Origin: CAZGXI01 sp964529715
GTDB lineage: Bacteria; Chloroflexota; Anaerolineae; Aggregatilineales; Ch27
NCBI GenBank assembly: GCA_964529715.1
Contig: CAZGXI010000018.1
Coordinates: forward strand, 1 to 64,000
DNA length: 64,000 nt
Direction of reading: 5' to 3'
In this document: positions 56,780 through 64,000 of the stretch, in pieces
Position numbering within the stretch: the stretch's first letter is position 1
Layout of the letters: every line of letters starts with the position of its first letter
The notes under the pieces: generated by a model
The model's database searches: none
What the model was told of the DNA's origin: nothing
The model's input: the letters and a program-made list of their open reading frames with translations, nothing else
Made by a program: the position numbers and the translations under genes

Positions 56780-57658
56780 TTATTCGCTCTTGCGTAGGTA
56801 GACGAACCAGTAGACCACGCCGACCATCACCGCGCCGCCGATGATGTTGCCGATGGTCACGGGCAGCAGATTATTGATCAGGAAGCCGCCCCATGTGAGA
56901 TTGGCCGTATTGGCGGTCACGTTGGCCGCCCAGGCGTCGTAGAAAGTCGGGTCGAACTGGCGGATGAACAGCGCGATAGGGATGAAGTACATGTTGGCGA
57001 CGCTGTGCTCGAAGCCCGCCGCCACGAAGGCGCTGATCGGGAAGATGATGGAGAAAATCTTGTCCACCGTGCTGCGCGCGCTGTAGGTCAGCCACACCGC
57101 CAGGCACACCAAGGCGTTGCACATGATGCCCAGCGCGATGGCCTGCACGAATTCCAGGTTCACCTTGCTGTTGGCGATGTTCAGCGCGGCGTTGCCGATG
57201 GCCCCACCGCCGAAAGTATACTGCCTGGACAGGTACATGATGAATGCCGTCGCCACCGAACCGACGAAGTTACCGGCGTAGACGATCACCCAGTTGCGCA
57301 GCAGTGCGGCGGTGCTGACTTTGCCGCGCGCCCAGGCCATGACGATCAGGTTGTTGCCGGTGAAGAGTTCCGCGCCGCCGACGACGACCAGGATCAGGCC
57401 CAGACAGAAGACCAGCCCGGCCAACATGCGCTGGACGCCGTAAGGCAGCCCCGGTACGTTGTTCTGGGCATTGCCGCCCAGCCCGGCCAGGACGGTGGTC
57501 GCAAAGATCGCGCCCAGGGCAATGAACGCGCCGGCCAGCACGGCCAGCACAAACATCACCATGGTGTCCAGCGCGACCTTGCGCACGCCTAGGGCTTCGG
57601 CTCTTTGCGCCATCTCTGCGGGTAGCAGCGCGTCGATGCGAACGGTTTCGTTTGACAT
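56780..57658 (-). CDS. formate/nitrite transporter (FNT) family channel
   Basis: Encodes 292 residues from ATG 57658 (GAGGAGAAG upstream). Six membrane helices with the FNT signature stretches: GGAELFTGNNLIVMAW, NWVIVYAGNFVGSVATA, GIMCNALVCLAVWLTYSA and GFEHSVANMYFIPIAL, the last with the pore-lining His. It passes formate, nitrite or hydrosulfide across the inner membrane. A CRP-type site upstream fits control by oxygen or carbon supply. Which anion cannot be read from the sequence. Confidence 0.92.
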   Translation of the reverse strand: MSNETVRIDALLPAEMAQRAEALGVRKVALDTMVMFVLAVLAGAFIALGAIFATTVLAGLGGNAQNNVPGLPYGVQRMLAGLVFCLGLILVVVGGAELFTGNNLIVMAWARGKVSTAALLRNWVIVYAGNFVGSVATAFIMYLSRQYTFGGGAIGNAALNIANSKVNLEFVQAIALGIMCNALVCLAVWLTYSARSTVDKIFSIIFPISAFVAAGFEHSVANMYFIPIALFIRQFDPTFYDAWAANVTANTANLTWGGFLINNLLPVTIGNIIGGAVMVGVVYWFVYLRKSE

Positions 57659-57751
57659 GCTCACTTCTCCTCGGATGCTGCGTGCTTATGCGACCTTGCG
57701 GTCTGGGGATATCAAGTAGGCAAAGGCACACTACCCTCTCAAACTTTGTTG

Positions 57752-57794
57752 ATTGTAGCGCTGCTGGTGCGGATGGTATGTGATAAAAGTCACG
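57752..57794 (-). promoter_or_regulatory. CRP/FNR-type activator site at -41.5 of the FNT promoter
   Basis: TGTGA-TAAAAG-TCACG (57779-57794) matches the TGTGA-N6-TCACA consensus at 9 of 10 arm positions. The minus-strand -10 TACAAT lies at 57752-57757. Counting from the -10, the site's centre (57786.5) falls at -41.5, the exact class II activator position, and it overlaps where the -35 would be, which is otherwise poor. Confidence 0.65.
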
Positions 57795-57882
57795 AACTTG
57801 ACAGAAACGCAACTGGTTATACCGCCGGATGGCAGGTACAATCACCGACCAATCTTTCGCCGGATACTCGACAGGACGGCCT

Positions 57883-58911
57883 ATGAACCGTGCGTCGTTT
57901 GCCCGCTGGCGCAACCTGCTGCTCGGCCTGCTCATCAGCGCGGCCTTTTTGTGGCTGGCTCTGCGTGACCTGGACTGGTCCGCCGTCGGGGCGGTGCTGC
58001 AAAACGCCCGCTGGGGCTACCTGCTGCCCGTCTTCGCCGTTTGGACGGCAGGGCTGGCCGTGCGGGCGGTGCGCTGGCGCGTGCTGCTGGGCGACCGGGT
58101 TGGGCTGCGTTCGACCTTTCACATCCTCAACATCGGCTTCCTGATCAACAACGTGCTGCCCTTCCGCGTGGGCGACTTGGCGCGCGCCTACCTGGTCGCG
58201 CGGGACGAAGCGCCCGTCTCTGGCTGGGCGGCGCTGAGCACGGTCGTCGCCGAGCGCATTCTGGATATGCTGTGCGTGGTGTTGCTGCTGGCGGCGGTGC
58301 TGCCCGTCCTGCCGGTCGATCCAGCGGTCGTGACGGGCGGGCTGGCGCTGGGTGGGGTTGCGCTGGCCGGGTTTGCGCTGCTGCTGCTGTTCGCCCACCG
58401 CTCGGCGCAGGTACAGATTTGGGCAGAACGGCTGCTGCATCTGCTGCCTGTTCATCTGCGCGCCCGGCTGATCGGGCTGCTGGTGCGCATGTTGGACGGA
58501 CTCCAGCCTTTGACGACCTGGCGCAGCCTGCTGGGAGCGGTGTTGTGGACCGCCGCCGGGTGGTTCTGCACGCTGTTCGCGGCGTGGCTGCTAGGACTGG
58601 TGTTCCCTGACCTGCCGGCGACGGGTCTGGTCCGCGCCGCCTTGACGTTGGCGGTGGTGGCGGCGTCGTTCAGCTTCATCATCCCCTTCACGCTGGCGAA
58701 CGTGGGGCCGTTCGAGGCAGCGTCGATCTTCGCGCTGATGGCCGCTGCCGTGCCGCAGGAACTGGCTGCCGCCTACGCGGTGGTGTGGCACACCACCGTC
58801 GTGCCGCTCTATGCGCTGTGGGGGGCGGTGGGGTTGCTGGCGCTGGGCCTGTCGCTGGGACAGGTGCGGCAGGGCGCGGCGTCATTGAGCGAATCCGCGC
58901 CGGGGGACTAG
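57883..58911 (+). CDS. lysylphosphatidylglycerol synthase TM/UPF0104-family membrane protein
   Basis: Encodes 342 residues from ATG 57883. About eight membrane helices. The UPF0104 pattern is present: NIGFLINNVLPFRVGDLARAYLVARDE (about 100-126), VVAERILDMLCVVLLL, and the C-terminal FSFIIPFTLANVGPFEAASIFAL. The family comprises the flippase part of MprF and relatives that move lipid-linked molecules. The aminoacyl-transferase half of MprF is absent. Confidence 0.88.
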   Translation: MNRASFARWRNLLLGLLISAAFLWLALRDLDWSAVGAVLQNARWGYLLPVFAVWTAGLAVRAVRWRVLLGDRVGLRSTFHILNIGFLINNVLPFRVGDLARAYLVARDEAPVSGWAALSTVVAERILDMLCVVLLLAAVLPVLPVDPAVVTGGLALGGVALAGFALLLLFAHRSAQVQIWAERLLHLLPVHLRARLIGLLVRMLDGLQPLTTWRSLLGAVLWTAAGWFCTLFAAWLLGLVFPDLPATGLVRAALTLAVVAASFSFIIPFTLANVGPFEAASIFALMAAAVPQELAAAYAVVWHTTVVPLYALWGAVGLLALGLSLGQVRQGAASLSESAPGD

Positions 58912-59026
58912 CAAAGGCTATGACATCCCTTAAATCTGCGCCGAACCCGCTGCCTAGTCCTTCTTTCCCCTTAACAAGTCCAGACAGGTCCGCTATTCTG
59001 TAAGTGGTTCGGAAGGAGTAATCTCC

Positions 59027-60670
<1,644 letters not shown>

Positions 60671-60807
60671 AGCAGGTTATGCGCTTTCGTGGGCTAAAAC
60701 GGCCCTTACTCCCTGACTGATTCCTCTCCATGAGGGAGGGGCGGAGGGCTGAGGCTAAACGAGCATCCAGAGTTCATCACCCGCTCTGGCCGTCGAACGT
60801 TTAAATC

Positions 60808-60835
60808 TTGTATGATCTGCGCAACGGGTTATACT
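60808..60835 (+). promoter_or_regulatory. possible promoter of the Roadblock gene
   Basis: TTGTAT (60808-60813), 16-base spacer, TATACT (60830-60835, 5 of 6). Start codon at 60874. The -35 is weak (3 of 6). A short purine/pyrimidine-block repeat lies just upstream (60703-60755). Confidence 0.45.
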
Positions 60836-60873
60836 GGTAATGCTTGGGGCTTCCAGACAAGAGAGACGCAGGT

Positions 60874-61281
60874 ATGGTCCAGGAATATCGCAGCGAAACG
60901 CTCGAACGCACGCTCAAAAAACTGCATACGGTCGTCGATGGTGTCAAGGCGTCGGTGATCGTGAACGTGGATGGCCTACTGGTGGCGTCGTTCCCACCGG
61001 GAGACGAGGATAACCCTCACGAAAACCCCACCAGCAGCCCGCAGGTCGCAGCCATGGCGGCCACGCTGATCGGGCTGGCCGAACGCACGCTCGACCGGCT
61101 GGCACAGGGCCGCTTGGACCGCATCCTGATGCAGGGTGAGGAGGGCCTGATGCTGGTCTACCCGGCAGGACAGGCATCGGTCGCCGTTCTGCTGGATAAG
61201 GGTGCCCGGCTCGACCGCGCCTTTTTCGCCACCAGCAAAGCAGCAGAGGAAGTGAACGAAATCCTCGGCTTCCACCACTGA
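60874..61281 (+). CDS. Roadblock/LC7-domain protein
   Basis: Encodes 135 residues from ATG 60874. One Roadblock/LC7 domain: LKKLHTVVDGVKASVIVNVDGLLVASFPPG, then VAAMAATLIGLAERTLDRLAQGRLDRILMQGEEGLMLVYPAG and VAVLLDKGARLDRAFF. In bacteria these are usually GTPase regulators of the MglB kind or parts of multi-protein switches. No MglA-type GTPase is adjacent. Next to, but convergent with, the FHA gene. Confidence 0.88.
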   Translation: MVQEYRSETLERTLKKLHTVVDGVKASVIVNVDGLLVASFPPGDEDNPHENPTSSPQVAAMAATLIGLAERTLDRLAQGRLDRILMQGEEGLMLVYPAGQASVAVLLDKGARLDRAFFATSKAAEEVNEILGFHH

Positions 61282-61397
61282 TTGCCCCCGGCGGCGCACA
61301 CCCACGATAGACCGAACGCAGAACCTCACGGACCTGGGCGTATCCCTGGCCGTGCGTGGCTCTGCCGGGTCAGTCGGTGCATGGCTGCACCAGCAGC

Positions 61398-62219
61398 TCA
61401 GGCGATGGTCTGACCGCCGCCGGGCGCGCGATTCTCCGGCTCGTTCGGGGCCGGTGCACCTGCACCGGTTGCCTGGATGTGCTCGTCGCCCTCCGGGACC
61501 GTCGTCGTAAAGAGCGTCCCTGACGGCGCTGCGTCGGCGGGCGGCGCGGCCTCTTCTGGCGGGGATGGCGCGGGAGCAACGGGCTGGTCTTCGGCAGGCG
61601 CAGCGGGCAGGTCGGCAACCGGCGCGGCGGGGATGGCCGTTCCACTGCTGGGCGTGGGGGCCATCGAGAGTGCCGCGCGTGCGCCGGTATCGGAGAGGGC
61701 TGAAGGCGGCGGCTGGAAATAGATGCGGATGATCATCTGGCCCAGCCGCAGTTGATCGCCGTCGCGCAGCCGGTAGGGGCGATGCGCGTTGAGCCGCTGG
61801 CCATTGAGGAAGGTGCCGTTGCTGCTGCCCAGGTCCCACACGTCCAACCGGTTATCGTCGCCGCTGCGGATGGCTGCGTGGCGGCGGCTGACGCCCATGC
61901 GATAACCCGCATATGGAGTCAAGTCCACGTCCGGCATGGCCCCCGTGGCTGGGTCGCGCCGTCCGAAGATCAACTCCTTCTTGGGTTGCGCCAGGATCGG
62001 TTCTGGCCCGCCTTCGATCTCGATGCGTAAATTCGAGCCTGGCAGAAAGATGTCCGTCCCGGCGGTGCTCACCTGGTCCCGCGTCTCTGCTGAGACACCC
62101 CCCTCTTCAAACGATTTCGTCGTGCCGACGGCGGCGCGACCGAGTAGGCTGGTGCCGCAATTCTCGCAAAAAATGACGCCGGGGCGGTTTTTGTGTCCGC
62201 AATTTGAGCAAACTTGCAT
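61398..62219 (-). CDS. zinc-ribbon and FHA-domain signalling protein
   Basis: Encodes 273 residues from ATG 62219 (AAGGGGA upstream). N-terminal zinc ribbon CSNCGHKNRPGVIFCENC (4-21); FHA domain (about 75-170) with LIFGRRDPATGAMPDVDLTPY, GVSRRHAAI and LGSSNGTFLNGQRL, giving the Arg/Ser/Asn set that binds phosphothreonine. The C-terminal ~100 residues are Ala/Pro-rich and disordered. It should dock onto proteins phosphorylated by a Ser/Thr kinase, not encoded here. Confidence 0.9.
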   Translation of the reverse strand: MQVCSNCGHKNRPGVIFCENCGTSLLGRAAVGTTKSFEEGGVSAETRDQVSTAGTDIFLPGSNLRIEIEGGPEPILAQPKKELIFGRRDPATGAMPDVDLTPYAGYRMGVSRRHAAIRSGDDNRLDVWDLGSSNGTFLNGQRLNAHRPYRLRDGDQLRLGQMIIRIYFQPPPSALSDTGARAALSMAPTPSSGTAIPAAPVADLPAAPAEDQPVAPAPSPPEEAAPPADAAPSGTLFTTTVPEGDEHIQATGAGAPAPNEPENRAPGGGQTIA

Positions 62220-62604
62220 GGGTAAATCCCCTTTGTCGCAAACGTCCGCCAGGCAAACGGTTTCCACCTGGCAACCTGAGGCGATACTATAACACGCATC
62301 TATCTTATATTAGACGAATTTGCGCAGAAGGGCGAGTCTGTGGCGGCAAAATTTCCCTTCCTGGCCGACTGATGTTACCATTATACTATGCGGTCGGCTA
62401 TCCAGTGTATCAAGAACGCCCGGATTTCAACGTGCTTCCCGGCAAAAGGGGGCTTTTCTGTCTTACGGCGACCAAAGCCGGTGCACCACAAAGCACACCG
62501 AGGATGCGGGGAATTCAGGCAAAATCCTTTGCGATCTTGGCGTCCTTTGCGGTGAAAAAGGATAATTCGTCACAATTGAAAGGGCATTCCGGCAAAAGCG
62601 GCGC
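62220..62604. other. gene-free stretch upstream of the recA promoter
   Basis: About 385 bases between the divergent FHA and recA genes. It holds a CTTTGCG-type repeat (62521-62557), similar to 55843-55915, and AT-rich patches (for example ATCTTATATTAGACG near 62300) that may hold the FHA gene's promoter. No coding sequence is supported. Confidence 0.5.
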
Positions 62605-62633
62605 TTGCGTATCGGCGCCGTTTACAGTAGAAT
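62605..62633 (+). promoter_or_regulatory. promoter of recA
   Basis: TTGCGT (62605-62610), 17-base spacer, TAGAAT (62628-62633, 5 of 6). Start codon at 62690 with GGAG upstream. No recognisable SOS box overlaps it. Confidence 0.6.
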
Positions 62634-62689
62634 GTTTGTGCTAAAAGGGACTCGCATCCTGTGAACGTTGGGTTGGACGGAGAACAGCC

Positions 62690-63805
62690 ATGAGCGATGA
62701 CGAAGGCCGCGCCAGAGCCTTAAATGCAACGCTGGCCGAATTGACCAAACGCTTCGGCGATGGAACGGTGGTGCGCCTGGGGGACGCCAGCCACATGCAG
62801 GTTGATGTCATCCCCACCGGCTCGCTGGGCCTGGACATCGCCCTGGGCGTGGGCGGCATCCCGCGCGGGCGTGTGACCGAGATTTACGGCCCGGAGAGCG
62901 CCGGCAAGACCACGCTGTGCCTGCACATCATTGCCCAGGCGCAAATCCGGGGCGGCATTTGCGCTTTTGTAGACATGGAGCACGCCCTTGACCCGGCCTA
63001 CGCGGAGCGTATCGGCGTGCGCATCGACGACCTGCTGGTCAGCCAGCCGGACACCGGCGAACAGGCCCTCGAAATCGCCGAGGCGCTGGTCCGCTCCGGC
63101 GCGATTGACGTGGTGGTGATCGACTCGGTGGCGGCGCTGGTCCCGCGCGCTGAGATCGAGGGCGAGATGGGTGACGCGCACGTGGGCTTGCAGGCCCGTC
63201 TGATGAGCCAGGCCCTGCGCAAGCTCAGCGGTGCCATCAAGCAGAGCAACACTGCCGTCGTCTTCACCAACCAGCTCCGTGAGAAGGTAGGGGTGATGTT
63301 CGGCTCGCCCGAAACGACCCCCGGCGGGCGCGCCCTCAAGTTCTATTCCAGCATCCGCCTGGACATCCGGCGCGTGCAGCAGATCAAGGCCGCCAGCGAG
63401 GTCGTCGGCAACCGCACGCGCGTGCGCGTGACCAAGAATAAGGTCTCGGCTCCCTTCAAAGAAACCGAATTCGACATCATGTTCGCCGACGGCATCAGCA
63501 AGGACGGTGAGATCGTAGACATCGCCTCAGAACTGGGCATCATCGAAAAGCGCGGCGCGTTCTTCCGCTACAACGATGGGATGCTCGGCCAGGGGCGCGA
63601 AAACGCCAAACAGTACCTGCGCGAGAACCCCGTCCTGGCCGACGAGATCGAGGACCTGATCCGGCAGCACTTCGGCCTGCCGCCGTTGGGCGCGGTCGTT
63701 GCCCCGCCGCCCAGGGTGGTCGAACAGCCCGCTCCCAAAGAAGGCAAGCGCAGCAAGAAGCAGGCCCCGCCGCCGGTCGAGGAAATCGAAGACCTGATGG
63801 AGTAG
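62690..63805 (+). CDS. recA: recombinase RecA
   Basis: Encodes 371 residues. Walker A GPESAGKTTL (about 67-76), VDMEHALDPAYAERIGVRIDDLLVSQPDTGEQALEI, Walker B VVVIDSVAAL, loop L1/L2 region (IEGEMGDAHVGLQARLMSQALRKL, FTNQLREKVGVMFGSPETTPGGRALKFY) and the C-terminal RVTKNKVSAPFKE with an acidic end. It forms filaments on single-stranded DNA for strand exchange and SOS signalling. The tail is Pro/Lys-rich. Confidence 0.97.
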   Translation: MSDDEGRARALNATLAELTKRFGDGTVVRLGDASHMQVDVIPTGSLGLDIALGVGGIPRGRVTEIYGPESAGKTTLCLHIIAQAQIRGGICAFVDMEHALDPAYAERIGVRIDDLLVSQPDTGEQALEIAEALVRSGAIDVVVIDSVAALVPRAEIEGEMGDAHVGLQARLMSQALRKLSGAIKQSNTAVVFTNQLREKVGVMFGSPETTPGGRALKFYSSIRLDIRRVQQIKAASEVVGNRTRVRVTKNKVSAPFKETEFDIMFADGISKDGEIVDIASELGIIEKRGAFFRYNDGMLGQGRENAKQYLRENPVLADEIEDLIRQHFGLPPLGAVVAPPPRVVEQPAPKEGKRSKKQAPPPVEEIEDLME

Positions 63806-63918
63806 GGCGGCGACGCAACATTCGTTCCGGCACGGCGGACGGGCATTTGCCGCGCCGCCGTTTGCCAGAGCAGGTCCGAATGCATCTGTGGACGTTTGCA
63901 GTGGAGAGGCGGGTTCCC

Positions 63919-64000
63919 ATGACCAGACAATACATGCAGCGTTCCCTGTACCTGGTACTGCTGGCGATCCTGATCCTGGCCCTGCCCGGTCCGGTACTGG
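63919..64000 (+). CDS. start of an exported protein (truncated by window end)
   Basis: From ATG 63919 (GGAGAGG about 14 bases upstream) the 27 codons present read MTRQYMQRSLYLVLLAILIL and on to ALPGPV, a signal peptide. Nothing more can be said about the product. It begins 113 bases after recA on the same strand. Confidence 0.6.
   Translation, partial: MTRQYMQRSLYLVLLAILILALPGPVL

Noticed and set aside
62605..62690. SOS box at recA
   Set aside because: No palindrome of a known LexA type overlaps or follows the predicted promoter.

Overview
The window reads as a piece of a high-GC chromosome, most likely from the phylum Chloroflexota (Anaerolineae-like), possibly a metagenome-assembled genome. 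This is inference. It rests on the mix of families: zinc-ribbon/FHA, Roadblock/LC7, SH3b/LysM and HEAT-repeat proteins, a KimA-type transporter, many short operons on both strands, and a heavy load of short palindromic dispersed repeats. About 57 genes are supported. No tRNA, rRNA or CRISPR array was recognised.

Layout. 0-7 kb: end of a sugar aminotransferase gene, secreted SH3 and CAP/LysM proteins, a degenerate receiver protein, a LutC-like protein, a helix-turn-helix regulator, a GNAT and a lone ECF-type ATPase. 7.3-9.7 kb: a restriction-modification pair of visibly lower GC. 9.8-16.9 kb: an acyltransferase, a tandem GNAT, a two-gene phage-like cassette with its own promoter and terminator, an aspartoacylase-family hydrolase and a membrane acyltransferase. 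17.9-21.0 kb: a sugar ABC importer operon (binding protein plus two permeases, no ATPase). 21.1-22.6 kb: a probable RiPP locus, with a 62-residue precursor ending in Cys-Ala-Cys-Glu and a radical SAM/SPASM maturase with a possible PqqD-like tail. 22.7-32.4 kb: sulfurtransferase, M28 peptidase, KimA-like K+ importer, cupin, rhomboid protease, methyltransferase, HEAT protein, RluB and an orphan DNA methyltransferase. 32.5-36.3 kb: galactokinase, a GH172/DUF2961 protein bracketed by repeats, and an FkbM methyltransferase. 36.4-48.4 kb: a fused molybdenum hydroxylase, a thiolase, SH3-LytM, a 2'-5' RNA ligase-like protein, a VOC protein, PriA, a lipoprotein and a polyol dehydrogenase. 48.5-54.0 kb: a two-component system, then an ECF sigma factor, a broken antitoxin-like gene, an esterase and an anti-sigma factor. 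54.1-64 kb: PPOX, OsmC, SurE, GlsB, a formate/nitrite channel, a membrane flippase-like protein, HutU, Roadblock, zinc-ribbon/FHA, RecA and the start of a secreted protein.

Genes that appear to work together: the precursor and maturase (21.1-22.5 kb); the restriction pair; the ABC importer; the response regulator and kinase, with 11-bp-spaced GATTAC repeats upstream; and the sigma/anti-sigma pair. The formate/nitrite channel has a CRP-type site centred at -41.5 relative to its predicted promoter.

At least four repeat families are visible: nine ~28-bp palindromes with a CATG centre, three ~150-175 bp multi-hairpin elements, purine/pyrimidine-block repeats, and a ~57-bp pair. Two genes, the molybdenum hydroxylase and priA, carry a repeat inside the coding sequence without loss of frame. 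All functions are read from sequence motifs and family knowledge; no database search was run.
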